DNA from: JAHDWY01 sp964632865
Lineage (GTDB): Bacteria; Hydrogenedentota; Hydrogenedentia; Hydrogenedentales; SLHB01
Length of the DNA: 38,915 nt
Direction: 5' to 3'
Assembly (NCBI GenBank): GCA_964632865.1
Contig: CAZWDH010000020.1
Location: 1-38,915 of the forward strand
Each line of letters opens with the position of its first letter. The first letter of the stretch is position 1. The translations under genes and the position numbers were made by a program. Shown here piece by piece: positions 23,338 through 32,250 of the stretch. Under the pieces are notes generated by a model. The model worked only from the letters and a program-made list of their open reading frames with translations, made no database searches and was not told the origin of the DNA.

Positions 23338-24369
23338 ATGACAGCTAATCGTTTGCGAGCGCTCGCGACGGCAACTCCCCTGGCAATCCTCGCAGCGTTG
23401 TGCATGATGGGATCGGACTTGTCCGTCGACCCGGGTTTCCTGGAACTGCGGGAGTTGGCCGAAGTACAACAGGCGAACCGCTCAAGAATTTCAAGCTACC
23501 ACCTCGTCATGCGTGAGCAATCAAGTGTATTCAGTCTCAACGGCGGCGAAATGCAGCAGCACATCATCTCCACACTTCATACCGAAGTTCGAAAGGGTGT
23601 GCTGTCGCGCATATCGAGGGATAGACAGGTAGATGCCCGCACGTTGCAGGGTACTTCAGCTTCGGAAGACAAATTGCGGATGCTCATTGGCGAGGACTTT
23701 CTGGCGCATTGGTTCGTGGGAAATCCCGTTCTCTACCTGTACGAGTTTGAGTCTCAGGATTCATGGCCGGATGAAGTCCGGCGATTCGCCAAAGTCTTCA
23801 ATCCTCGGACTCCGGAACGATACGGATTCGGTGACGGTTCGATGACCCTCAGCGAATGGGTAGATCTAATTGAGGCAGAGCCAGATTCATTTCGGCTTTC
23901 CGTGGAGGCCCTTGAGGATACACCGGGCCGCTTTCACTTAACCTTTTCCGACGCCCCGAATGGGAATTGGTCGCTGGAACTGTGGGTCCAGTCCGACCGG
24001 GGCGCTTCAATTTGTGCGGTGAAAGAGTATTCCCGCAGCAAACTTGTAAAAGAAATCACAGTATCGGTCGAAGAAACAGATGGTGTCTGGTTTCCGCATC
24101 GCTGGACGGTTCGTCGGTATGCGCAACTCGACAACAACAAGAGCGAAACCGCACTGATTCGAGAATCAGTCAATGAGCTGACATCCCTGAGGATTAACCT
24201 GCCACTTGATGATTCCGAGTTTACGCTGTCGGCCCTTCAGCCTCCGGAGAATACGCTGATTTGCCGAAAGGATCGCAGCGGAAATGAGACTGCGGTGAGG
24301 TTGGTGGCAGGGGAGTTGGTGCCTTCCGTAGTAGCACCGGGATCTGCCCTTGCCGGAGAAGAGGAATAG
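23338..24369 (+). CDS. Exported protein of unknown function, possibly LolA-like fold
   Basis: The 343-residue protein starts with an N-terminal hydrophobic segment (about 8-26, ATATPLAILAALCMMG), a likely signal or anchor, and then a soluble domain. Alternating strands such as YHLVMREQSSVFSLNGGEMQ, FHLTFSDAPNGNWSLELWVQ and VSVEETDGVWFPHRWTVRRY are reminiscent of the antiparallel sheet of LolA/LolB-type and related planctomycete exported proteins, but no diagnostic motif is present. The ATG at 23338 is preceded by AAGGAGG at ideal spacing. It stands alone and is convergent with the CarboxypepD_reg protein at 24479. Confidence 0.65.
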   Translation: MTANRLRALATATPLAILAALCMMGSDLSVDPGFLELRELAEVQQANRSRISSYHLVMREQSSVFSLNGGEMQQHIISTLHTEVRKGVLSRISRDRQVDARTLQGTSASEDKLRMLIGEDFLAHWFVGNPVLYLYEFESQDSWPDEVRRFAKVFNPRTPERYGFGDGSMTLSEWVDLIEAEPDSFRLSVEALEDTPGRFHLTFSDAPNGNWSLELWVQSDRGASICAVKEYSRSKLVKEITVSVEETDGVWFPHRWTVRRYAQLDNNKSETALIRESVNELTSLRINLPLDDSEFTLSALQPPENTLICRKDRSGNETAVRLVAGELVPSVVAPGSALAGEEE

Positions 24370-24478
24370 CAATTCTTCAAGACGTGAGATGAGATTCGAA
24401 TCGCCTGCCCACGCAGTGAACCTTTGAAAGATTTGTCGCCCGAATTCGCAGCCCCGTGCCTGAAGTTAGACGTGCTAA

Positions 24479-26854
24479 TCAGGACTGCGGCACCAAGGAA
24501 ACGGCAACCGGCTGCGTACCGCTGCCGAAGCTTCTCTGGTCGATTGCGACTCGGGCTTCGGCGTATCCATCTGCGAATACCAGGATCTCGTGGCCGGTGC
24601 CGGCGTTGCTCGAAGTCTCAATGGAGAAAGTTCCCTGGCTGTTATTGATGGATTGAATCCCACGTGCGCGTTCCCGGGGTACGCCAATGGGCACGACGGC
24701 CACGGAGTAGGAGGGAACCGGGTCCCCGGTCGTTGCATCGATAACGCGCCCTTGTAAGCGCGGCGCGTTTTCCAAGGTAATGGTGAGCGTCGTATTCGCG
24801 TGAACCTCGTGATGTTGCGCCGGATATCCCTGCGCCACCGCGACCAGCCGGTACGTGCCGTCTGCGGGCAGGGCCAGCGTGAACTCTCCATCGCTATTCG
24901 TGCTGGACGACGGGAGTGGTTCGTCGGGGGAGCCGCCAGTCCCAAGAACATTGATTAGCGCGGAAGATACCGGCGCTCCGTCGCCATCGACTACCCGCCC
25001 GGAGATGACGTATTCCCGATCTTCGGAGTACGTCAGCCGCAGTCCCCGCTCACTTTGGCCCGCTCCGAGCGGCAACTGAACGAGCGAAGTCGTCGGATTT
25101 TGAACTCCGCCGCCCTGGTAGGGCCCCGCAAATAGTTCGTAGTGGCCGGGTGTGATCACCGTGAATGCGAAGGAGCCGTCCCAGCCCGTCGTCTTCTGCG
25201 ACGTGTACGCAACCGAACCGTCGGCTCTGCGTTCGCGTAAGGCGAGTACGCATCGAAGGGGTTGCCCGGTATCGGAAACGACGACGCCGGAAATCACGCC
25301 GTCCTGCGCCTGCTCCAGGTTCAAATGCACGTCGTGAACGCTCTCCGGCGCAACGATGATGGGACCATATTCGAGCGACGACGCCGTGCCGGAGGTGGCA
25401 TGGATAAACAGCTCACTCCCCGGTTCCGGACCGAACAGTCGAAACGATCCATCCTGGCCCGTGGTCGCGTGGACCTGGCCCTGCGCGAAGGGCCCGCTGA
25501 AGTACCGCCCCTCGACCGCCGCGCCCGGCGCGGGGCTGCCGTCGGCCATGAAGACCTGCCCTTGGACGCTGACCCCGAGCGGCAACACGAAGTCAATGCC
25601 TGACCGCACTTCTCCTTGTTCCAGCGTCACGGATTGGCGGGTTAGGGGGATATGGCTCAACTCGGATATGGAAAGCTCGTAGGTGCCGGCCCCAAGCCCG
25701 GTCACGCGATAGGCACCCCATGCATCGGAGGAGCCGTGTCTTCCCCACACGTTGGTGCGGCTGTCTGTTGATCGCGCCTCTACGCTCATGCCGGCAACTG
25801 GGTTCCCGGAAATGTCGACAATGCTACCCGCGACGACGGCGCCTTTGCAGGCGTACAGGACCACCTCGTCATCTGGTGTGCCACCGGCGATCTCGACGGT
25901 CATCGATTCCGGCGCGAGCACATAATCCGGATCCACCGAGCGGATTCGATTGACGCCGTTCACGAGGTGCGTGAACTGAAATGCCCCGGTATCGTCCGCT
26001 TCGGTATCGCGGCTTGATCCCGGACTGTCGACGGCCCTCGCTTCCAGCGCAATTCCCGAGATGGGAAGTTCGGAATCGACGTCGAGCACCCGCCCGGCCT
26101 GCACGCCGCCTCGCTGGAGGTAGATTCGAGCGTCTTCGGTACCTGCCGGTATCGGTGGCGAAATGGTTGTCGCATACCCTGCTGCGTACACCTCAAATTG
26201 CCACATGCGCTCCGGGAGAACCGGAGTGACGAAGCGCCCATCGTCCGCCGACTGGGAAACCAGCGCGAGCGCTCGGCTTCGGTCCACGCCATCGTCGTCG
26301 TGCACCACGGGGAAGACGATGGCGGACGGAACGCCTGCGCCATCGTCTCCTAGAACAGACCCGGAAATGCTCGAACCTTTCGCAAGTACCAGGGTGACCT
26401 CGACTGCCGATTGATGTGGCCGAAGCCAGCCCGCAGAGAACGCCGCAAGGTCGTTCCAGGTCGCATAGATGCCGTACCACCCGAAGGGAAGCTGGTCGAC
26501 TGCGAAATGGCCGTCCCCGTCGGTCGGCGTCTGGAACGCGGTGTCCTCGGGATTGCCGTTCGTCGCCCGGATTTGAACAAGCGCTTGTGCCGCCGGTAAC
26601 CCGTCCGGCATCAGAATGTTACCGGTGATCGTCCCCAGGTCGTCCGTCTGTGCGCGTTCCACAGCGGGCATATCCTCCGGTTCCGCGTCTTTGGCAGGAG
26701 ATAGGTTCGTGGTGCTCCTTGCATGAGATGGGGTCTCGTGTTGCGAATCGGCGATTTGCGGGCCCCCTACCGGAGCGCGGACTCCTTGATAGGTCACCAT
26801 CAACAGCGCAAGGATCGCAACAAGTAACAGAGCAAGCACTATCCAACGTCGCAT
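24479..26854 (-). CDS. Membrane-anchored protein with eight carboxypeptidase-regulatory-like domains
   Basis: The 791-residue protein has an N-terminal helix (about 4-23, WIVLALLLVAILALLMVTY) without a lipobox, a low-complexity linker and eight consecutive beta-sandwich domains of the CarboxypepD_reg type from about residue 73 on. Each starts with a G-x-V/I-x-x-x-x-G-x-P pattern: TITGNILMPDGLPAAQALV, SISGSVLGDDGAGVPSAIV, VAGSIVDISGNPVAGMSV, VQGQVFMADGSPAPGAAV, VISGVVVSDTGQPLRCVL, VISGRVVDGDGAPVSSALI and LQGRVIDATTGDPVPSYSV are examples. It resembles the extracytoplasmic part of the two sigma-factor fusions in this window, but lacks the sigma domains. The ATG at 26854 has GGGAAG upstream. Such domains bind ligands or act as spacers; the role here is unknown. 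Confidence 0.85.
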   Translation of the reverse strand: MRRWIVLALLLVAILALLMVTYQGVRAPVGGPQIADSQHETPSHARSTTNLSPAKDAEPEDMPAVERAQTDDLGTITGNILMPDGLPAAQALVQIRATNGNPEDTAFQTPTDGDGHFAVDQLPFGWYGIYATWNDLAAFSAGWLRPHQSAVEVTLVLAKGSSISGSVLGDDGAGVPSAIVFPVVHDDDGVDRSRALALVSQSADDGRFVTPVLPERMWQFEVYAAGYATTISPPIPAGTEDARIYLQRGGVQAGRVLDVDSELPISGIALEARAVDSPGSSRDTEADDTGAFQFTHLVNGVNRIRSVDPDYVLAPESMTVEIAGGTPDDEVVLYACKGAVVAGSIVDISGNPVAGMSVEARSTDSRTNVWGRHGSSDAWGAYRVTGLGAGTYELSISELSHIPLTRQSVTLEQGEVRSGIDFVLPLGVSVQGQVFMADGSPAPGAAVEGRYFSGPFAQGQVHATTGQDGSFRLFGPEPGSELFIHATSGTASSLEYGPIIVAPESVHDVHLNLEQAQDGVISGVVVSDTGQPLRCVLALRERRADGSVAYTSQKTTGWDGSFAFTVITPGHYELFAGPYQGGGVQNPTTSLVQLPLGAGQSERGLRLTYSEDREYVISGRVVDGDGAPVSSALINVLGTGGSPDEPLPSSSTNSDGEFTLALPADGTYRLVAVAQGYPAQHHEVHANTTLTITLENAPRLQGRVIDATTGDPVPSYSVAVVPIGVPRERARGIQSINNSQGTFSIETSSNAGTGHEILVFADGYAEARVAIDQRSFGSGTQPVAVSLVPQS

Positions 26855-27208
26855 GCGTCAACTTCCCGATAGCAATGGATTTCGCCGCTGGACTCGAGTG
26901 CCACCCGCTTCGAACACCCCAGTCGCACCAAACCTAATCCCACTTAGAACAAGAATAGTTGCATAAGCCTAGATGTCTATTTCCTACCGAGTGTAGTGTG
27001 ACGAGAGGCGCCGCGTCAAGGACCGCTTCGTCTTCGTGACCAGCCGGCTCTTCCTCCGATGAGCCCCTTGATCCCAATGGCGCAATATCTTATGGTTACC
27101 GCGCTCTATCTGCAATGATTCACGCGTATCCGGCTCCAATGCTTGAGCTGTGCCGAATCATTCAGTGGACACGCAGGGCCGACGATCAGCGGGAGGCAGT
27201 CTCTGGCA
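26855..27208. other. Divergent intergenic region, no gene seen
   Basis: These 354 bases lie between the CarboxypepD_reg protein (minus) and the glycosyltransferase fusion (plus). No RNA gene, repeat or clear promoter was found. A TTG at 27143 is in frame with the downstream gene but has no ribosome site, whereas GGGAGG at about 27190 precedes the chosen ATG. Confidence 0.45.
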
Positions 27209-28525
27209 ATGAAGGTGACCTTGAAGGCGGACACGCTTGCGCTCAGCGTGGTGATCCCTGCGTTAAATGAGGCCCCCAACCTCATGCTTTTGTTGCCGCT
27301 ATTGCGAGAGGCCCTCGACTCCCTGACCGAATCCTGGGAAGTACTGGTTATTGACGGCAACTCCACCGACGGCACCCGATCCGTGGTTGAACAGGAAGGC
27401 GACCCCTTCCGGTATGTGTGCGAGGAGAACCCGGGCTACGGCCGGGCCATTTTGCGAGGCGTTTCCGAAGCGCGCGGCAAACATGTCCTCACCATGGACG
27501 CGGACATGTCCCACCCCGCCGAGTTTATCCGCCATCTGTGGGACGCTCGCAACGATGCCGACATCGTGATTGCATCCCGGTACGTAGCGGGCGGGAAGGC
27601 CGACCAGCCCGCGTTCCGCCTTCTGCTGAGCAAAATTCTCAATGCCTTTTTCGGCAAAGGGCTTTCCATCCCCGTGCTCGACCTGTCCAGCGGATTCCGG
27701 CTGTATCGCCGCCGGATCTTCGAGCGCTTCGACATTCGCTTCACCAACTTCGTCATCCTCGTGGAGATCTTGTTGCGGGCTTTCGCGCGCGGGCTGCACA
27801 TCAAAGAAGTCCCTTTTCACTACCAGCCCCGCGTGCATGGCGGCTCCCACGCCCGGATCATCCGCTTTGGTATGGACTACCTCCGGTTGTTCTACCGCAT
27901 GTGGCGCATTCGCAATTCCGTGGAGTTTCCCGACTACGACTGGCGCGCCCACGACAGCCGCATCTGGTTCCAACGCTACTGGCAGCGCAAACGGCACGAC
28001 ATTATCCTGCGATTTGCGGCTCGCGATGGTTCCATCTGCGACGTAGGCTGCGGCAGCAGCCGCATCCTGGCGGACCTCCCGAACGCGGTCGGCATCGACA
28101 TGCGTCACGACAAACTGGCCTTTATGCGGCGCACGAACCGGCTCCTCAGCCAGGCCGATGGGATGGTCCTGCCGTTCCGGGACGACAGCTTTGACTGCGT
28201 CATCAGTTCCGAAGTCATCGAGCACATCCCCAATGAAGATGGCCGGCTCATCGACGAACTGACGCGAATTCTCAAGCCAGGAGGAATCCTGGTTCTGGGA
28301 ACACCGGACTACGGCGGCTGGCAATGGCCCCTCATCGAACGGATCTACGGAATGGTCGCTCCGGGCGCCTATGCCGACGAACATGTCACCTTTTATACCT
28401 TCGATAGCTTGCGGGCGGCGCTCGAAAGGCGGGGGTACGCCATCCTGGACCATGATTACATCTGCAAGGCGGAACTCGTGTTCAAGGCCCGATTGGAGGT
28501 AGACCAAGTTCCCGCGTCAGAATGA
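27209..28525 (+). CDS. Family 2 glycosyltransferase fused to a class I SAM methyltransferase
   Basis: The 438-residue cytoplasmic protein has two enzymes in one chain. Residues about 12-235 are a GT2 (polyprenol-phosphate mannosyltransferase-like) domain: LSVVIPALNEAPNLMLLLP, VLVIDGNSTDGT, GYGRAILRGVSEARG and the DxD at Asp97/Asp99 in TMDADMSHP. Residues about 265-430 are a Rossmann methyltransferase: ICDVGCGSSRIL (SAM-binding glycine motif, 277-287), GIDMRHDK, and LPFRDDSFDCVISSEVIEHI. No membrane helices follow the GT2 domain. The fusion suggests that a sugar is added and then a glycan or lipid is methylated. The ATG at 27209 is about 12 bases from GGGAGG; a TTG start at 27143 would add 22 residues with no known match. 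The product is unknown, but envelope glycan or lipid-linked sugar synthesis is likely. Confidence 0.9.
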   Translation: MKVTLKADTLALSVVIPALNEAPNLMLLLPLLREALDSLTESWEVLVIDGNSTDGTRSVVEQEGDPFRYVCEENPGYGRAILRGVSEARGKHVLTMDADMSHPAEFIRHLWDARNDADIVIASRYVAGGKADQPAFRLLLSKILNAFFGKGLSIPVLDLSSGFRLYRRRIFERFDIRFTNFVILVEILLRAFARGLHIKEVPFHYQPRVHGGSHARIIRFGMDYLRLFYRMWRIRNSVEFPDYDWRAHDSRIWFQRYWQRKRHDIILRFAARDGSICDVGCGSSRILADLPNAVGIDMRHDKLAFMRRTNRLLSQADGMVLPFRDDSFDCVISSEVIEHIPNEDGRLIDELTRILKPGGILVLGTPDYGGWQWPLIERIYGMVAPGAYADEHVTFYTFDSLRAALERRGYAILDHDYICKAELVFKARLEVDQVPASE

Positions 28526-28578
28526 TTTGGACGGATCGCGGCCTTGGTGGGCTATCCCTCGGGCGCTTTCTTAAACTG

Positions 28579-28608
28579 TTGACTGTTGTATCATCCGGAT
28601 GGCATGAT
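28579..28608 (+). promoter_or_regulatory. Possible sigma-70 promoter of the PKD lipoprotein
   Basis: TTGACT (28579-28584), 18 bases and CATGAT (28603-28608) lie about 90 bases before the start at 28700. Confidence 0.42.
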
Positions 28609-28699
28609 GGTATTACTTTGAAACGAGGGTTGCGGGGAAAGGTCTTGCCGCTCGGAATCCCTGCCTTATGGATCCCGAAGTTAAGGAGGAACCCGGCGA

Positions 28700-29926
28700 A
28701 TGTCGAAGTTCAAGAATTCACTCATGCTGGTCGGCTTGATCGGTGCCGGACTGCTCGTAGGGGTTGGCTGTCCGTTGCCGTCCCCATCGCCACCGGACTA
28801 TCTGCCGTTTTTCATCGCGAGCCCGACGTCTCTGGACTTCGGGACAGACAAGAACATGCTCACCCTGAAGATCTCCAAGAATTATACGTCCCAACCGTTG
28901 CCGACGTTTACCTTGAGCAACGGTGGTTCCACCTGGTTCTCCGTGTCGCCGACGACCGGTAATAGCACCGGACCCAGCGCCCCGGCCACCTTCACCGTTA
29001 CGGTGGATCGTACCAAACTTGCCGCGGGGACCAATACCGGAGCCATTTCCGTCACGGCGCCGGGCGTCAGCACGCTCACGGTGCCGGTATCCGCTACGGC
29101 CCGCATTTCGGCCAATTTCGAGGCATCACCGCTTGTTGTGGCGCTCGGGGAAGGTGTCGACTTCACGGACTTGTCCTCGGTAGCGCCGGGTGAAGCGCCC
29201 ATCAACAGTTGGATGTGGGATTTCGGCGACGGTACCCAAAGCAATTTGCAGAATCCCCAGCAGCACATCTACCCGACGCAGGGCGTCTACACCGTCACCC
29301 TTACGGTTGGCAACGGCATCCTGACCGATAGCGAAGTTAAAGTTGCATACATCAGTGTCGAAGGGCCATCGCCGCCTACCGCGGATTTTGCGGCGTCCAC
29401 CCAGATGCCGATAGTCAACACGCCGGTCGACTTCCAGGATCTGTCGGATCCAGGGTCGGCCAGCCAGATTGACACGTGGTTCTGGCAGTTCGGCGACGGA
29501 GGCACCAGCGCGATGCAGAATCCTTCGCACACGTACACCGCGATCGCCAATTACACCGTGTCGCTGACTGTGACAACCGTCCATGGGATGGACACGCTTT
29601 CCCGAACCAACTATATCCAGGTGAAACCGGTTCCGCCGACAGCCGAGTTTACCGCGGACGACACGACCCCGGGAGTGGGAGTTCCGGTCCAGTTCACCGA
29701 CTTGTCCAACCCCGGTTCGGCCGTGCAGATTGATACGTGGTTGTGGAATTTCGGCGACGGTACGCTGAGCACATTCCAGAATCCGTCTCATACCTATACC
29801 GCGATCGCGAACTACACGGTGTCGTTGACGGTTACGGCCACATCGGGTTCAGACAATGAGGTCAAACCGAACTACATAAACGTGCATGCGAAGAAAGCGC
29901 TGGTGCGGGGAGCCGCAGGCGAATAG
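28700..29926 (+). CDS. Lipoprotein with three PKD domains
   Basis: The 408-residue protein has a lipobox GVGC (Cys24, then Pro), a Pro-rich linker, an N-terminal beta-sandwich resembling BACON-type domains (about 38-135, SPTSLDFGTDKNMLTLKISK, VSVSP-like WFSVSPTTGNSTG) and three PKD domains at about 138-221, 228-308 and 315-394, each with its W-x-FGDG signature (WDFGDG, WQFGDG, WNFGDG) and Y-TVxLTV strand. PKD2 and PKD3 are very similar over HTYTAIANYTVSLTVT at protein and DNA level, so they arose by recent internal duplication. PKD modules are usually spacers or binding modules on surface proteins. The ATG has AAGGAGG 10 bases upstream. A strong terminator follows. Confidence 0.93.
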   Translation: MSKFKNSLMLVGLIGAGLLVGVGCPLPSPSPPDYLPFFIASPTSLDFGTDKNMLTLKISKNYTSQPLPTFTLSNGGSTWFSVSPTTGNSTGPSAPATFTVTVDRTKLAAGTNTGAISVTAPGVSTLTVPVSATARISANFEASPLVVALGEGVDFTDLSSVAPGEAPINSWMWDFGDGTQSNLQNPQQHIYPTQGVYTVTLTVGNGILTDSEVKVAYISVEGPSPPTADFAASTQMPIVNTPVDFQDLSDPGSASQIDTWFWQFGDGGTSAMQNPSHTYTAIANYTVSLTVTTVHGMDTLSRTNYIQVKPVPPTAEFTADDTTPGVGVPVQFTDLSNPGSAVQIDTWLWNFGDGTLSTFQNPSHTYTAIANYTVSLTVTATSGSDNEVKPNYINVHAKKALVRGAAGE

Positions 29927-29960
29927 ATTCTCGTACCGCGAGTGATGGTGGTTATCAATG

Positions 29961-29995
29961 ACGGGGACGGGCCTCTGGCTCGTCCCCGTTTCTAC
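29961..29995 (+). terminator. Hairpin terminator after the PKD lipoprotein
   Basis: ACGGGGACG (29961-29969) and CGTCCCCGT (29981-29989) form a perfect 9-bp stem, followed by TTCTACTT. It lies between convergent genes and could serve both directions. Confidence 0.65.
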
Positions 29996-31840
29996 TTACG
30001 AATCGGACTGCACGGTTCCATTTGACACCGCTTCAAGCGCCTTCAGGCGGCGCTCCATCTCGCGCATCGGCATGAGGTCGCCTTTGCGCCCCGCGGCCCG
30101 AATGCCGGCCCGGTACGCCTCGATGGCTTCACCCTTTCGGTCAAGGTACTCCTGACACTTTCCGAGATTCAGGAAGGCGACCGAATAGTCCTTCTGCACA
30201 CGCGTGGCCCGATCGAGGAAGGGAAGCGCCTTTTCGTACTCGCCCAATTGCACGAAGGCCATACCCATGCCAAACGTCGCCAACGCGTCTTCCGGATCGA
30301 TTTCGAGAACCTCCTCAAACATACGAATCCGCTCCGCCGCCTCCTGGCGTATGCGTTCGCGCTCCGCAGCTGCCATCTGCTCCGCCTGATTCGCGTCCCG
30401 GGCGGCTTTCATCTGCAACACCGCAGCCTTCGCCTTTTCCTCCTCCGCTTCCTCGATCATCCCCTTGGCCACGTAGAACACGGAAAGATTCGTGTGGACC
30501 ATGACACTGTCGGGATTCAATCCCTCCAGAATCTTCATGTAGTGAATCGCTTCGTCGACGCGGTGGTGGCGGTTCAGGATCACGCCCAGCGCCTCGTACG
30601 CGTCCTCAAACTCCGGCGCCACGAGTACCGCCTCTTTCAGCAAATCGATTGCCGCGGTATCGGTGTCCTCGGCGTCCTGCTCGAATACATCCAAAGCGCG
30701 ATGGTACAGCGAACGCGCCCGATCTTCGGGACCCTGCGGTTCATGAAAAGGCAGCACGACAACGCGCCCAGTCCTGACAGGACCTTCCGGTTGAAGCGCA
30801 AACGCGAGCCGTTCACCCGGCGTTCGATGGTCTCGGTCCAGGTAAACCAGGCATACAGGCGCGCCAAGCGTGGGGGAGAATACCCCGGATTTCGCGATGC
30901 CAACCTGGCGGTCATTCACAAAGAGCAGGGAGTTGAACGCGGGCGGTGCGTCATCATCGTCCAGAACCAGGCCGACCAACGCTTGTTTCACCGAGCTGTA
31001 CGCGCGAAGTTTTGCCACGACCTCTTGGCCGAGATAGCACCCCTTCTCATAGCTGACAGCCTCCCGCTCCAGCGTCGTCTCGGGGATACGGTTCGTCGAA
31101 TCCATATCGACGCCAAACCGCGGCAGGCCGGCTTCGATTCGAAGGATTTCCCGAGCCTCCCCATCGACCAGGCATCCGCCAAACTCTCGGAGTTTCTCGT
31201 GTAGTCCCTCTGACAACGCGTTCGCATCGTCCGATTGCACGACCAGCACTACGCCATCTTCCCCGGCAAGGGATATGCAGAACGCCAAGACCTGTATGCC
31301 CATGAGTTCCAGCGGCTGACACCCGTACATTCGAGTTGGCAACTGGTCTGACGCGATCCCCGCGGAAGTATCGAGCAACGACGCCAGAAACGCCCGCGTT
31401 CGCGGACCCTGAATCGCCACCTGGACTAACGAGTCCCCCGCATCTTCCATCCGAACGTCTTCGAGAAAGAGGTGGGCGTCCAATTGTTCGAGCAGCGTGT
31501 TCGCCTGCTGCCGTTCGATGAGCAGCCAGTATTCATCGTCCCACCGATGCAGGGTGAAGTGCGCCTGGAGCCGCCCCTTGCGGTCCAAGCGCGCGTTCGC
31601 GTGACCGTCTCCGGAATTCAGCTTCAATACGTCATTGGAGGTCTGCGTCTGCAGCCACGACGCGACGTCCCTGCCCTCGAAGCGGATGAAGGTGTAGTCA
31701 TCTCGACGCCAGAGTCCGGCGCATTCCCGCACGGTGCGAACTTGGTCGATGGCTTCTTGTGTCGGCTTGTTCATCTCGGCATAAAGGAAGGGAACCGTCT
31801 CGTCGAGAGGGTTCCCTGGATTGACTTTCGATCGGGCCAC
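29996..31840 (-). CDS. ygfZ: YgfZ/GcvT-like folate-dependent Fe-S protein fused to a TPR domain
   Basis: The first 345 residues or so are a YgfZ-family protein (GcvT-like fold), which helps build or repair Fe-S clusters using folate. The signature K-G-C-Y-x-G-Q-E is at 266-273 (SYEKGCYLGQEVVAKLR), and the N-terminus has FIRFEGRDVASWLQTQTSND. From about 373 to 600 the protein continues as a TPR-type helical repeat region (EDAYEALGVILNRHHRVDEA, SVMVHTNLSVFYVAKGMIEE, ALATFGMGMAFVQLGEYEKA, SVAFLNLGKCQEYLDRKGEA), interrupted by a charged helix rich in Glu, Arg and Ala. YgfZ is normally about 320 residues with no such tail. The gene follows an A-type Fe-S carrier by only 18 bases. The GTG at 31840 is taken to keep that spacing; an ATG at 31774 is possible, and neither has a strong ribosome site. 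Confidence 0.88.
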   Translation of the reverse strand: MARSKVNPGNPLDETVPFLYAEMNKPTQEAIDQVRTVRECAGLWRRDDYTFIRFEGRDVASWLQTQTSNDVLKLNSGDGHANARLDRKGRLQAHFTLHRWDDEYWLLIERQQANTLLEQLDAHLFLEDVRMEDAGDSLVQVAIQGPRTRAFLASLLDTSAGIASDQLPTRMYGCQPLELMGIQVLAFCISLAGEDGVVLVVQSDDANALSEGLHEKLREFGGCLVDGEAREILRIEAGLPRFGVDMDSTNRIPETTLEREAVSYEKGCYLGQEVVAKLRAYSSVKQALVGLVLDDDDAPPAFNSLLFVNDRQVGIAKSGVFSPTLGAPVCLVYLDRDHRTPGERLAFALQPEGPVRTGRVVVLPFHEPQGPEDRARSLYHRALDVFEQDAEDTDTAAIDLLKEAVLVAPEFEDAYEALGVILNRHHRVDEAIHYMKILEGLNPDSVMVHTNLSVFYVAKGMIEEAEEEKAKAAVLQMKAARDANQAEQMAAAERERIRQEAAERIRMFEEVLEIDPEDALATFGMGMAFVQLGEYEKALPFLDRATRVQKDYSVAFLNLGKCQEYLDRKGEAIEAYRAGIRAAGRKGDLMPMREMERRLKALEAVSNGTVQSDS

Positions 31841-31858
31841 ACCATCGGCGTGGGCACC

Positions 31859-32215
31859 CTAAACGCTGAACGATTCCCCGCAACCACAGGTGCTGGACGC
31901 ATTCGGATTGGTAAACACAAACCCCTTGCCGTTCAGGCCTTCCTTGTAATCCAGCACGATCCCTTTCAGGTAGATGGCGGACTTGCGGTCCATAAGAAAC
32001 TGCACGCCACCCTGCTCAACGATATTGTCCCCGTCTCGCTGCTTGCTGAATTCCAATACATACGACAGGCCGGAACATCCGCCGCCCTTCACGGCCAGGC
32101 GCACGCCGTCCACTTCCGCCGATTCCCGTTCCATCAGCCGCTTCAATTCCGCCACCGCGCCTTCCGTAGCGGACACCAAGGTCTTCGGCTGCTGCGTGCT
32201 TGTGTCCATCGTCAT
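31859..32215 (-). CDS. A-type iron-sulfur cluster carrier (HesB/IscA/SufA/ErpA family)
   Basis: The 118-residue protein has the three conserved cysteines of the A-type carriers: Cys47 in KGGGCSGLSY and Cys110/Cys112 in STCGCGESF. These proteins carry [2Fe-2S]/[4Fe-4S] clusters from the scaffold to target enzymes. Residues 76-100 (DRKSAIYLKGIVLDYKEGLN) are also typical. It sits 35 bases downstream of a DUF1858-like gene and 18 bases upstream of the YgfZ-TPR gene, giving a three-gene Fe-S unit. The family is certain; whether it is ErpA, IscA or SufA cannot be decided. Confidence 0.94.
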   Translation of the reverse strand: MTMDTSTQQPKTLVSATEGAVAELKRLMERESAEVDGVRLAVKGGGCSGLSYVLEFSKQRDGDNIVEQGGVQFLMDRKSAIYLKGIVLDYKEGLNGKGFVFTNPNASSTCGCGESFSV

Positions 32216-32250
32216 CTGAAACGTATCTCCCTAACCCAATTCCCGCTTGG

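Noticed and set aside
27299..28507. 402-codon open frame antisense to the glycosyltransferase-methyltransferase gene
   Set aside because: Shadow frame; the motifs on the plus strand are unambiguous.
30248..31204. 318-codon open frame antisense to the YgfZ-TPR gene
   Set aside because: No recognisable content and fully covered by the real gene.
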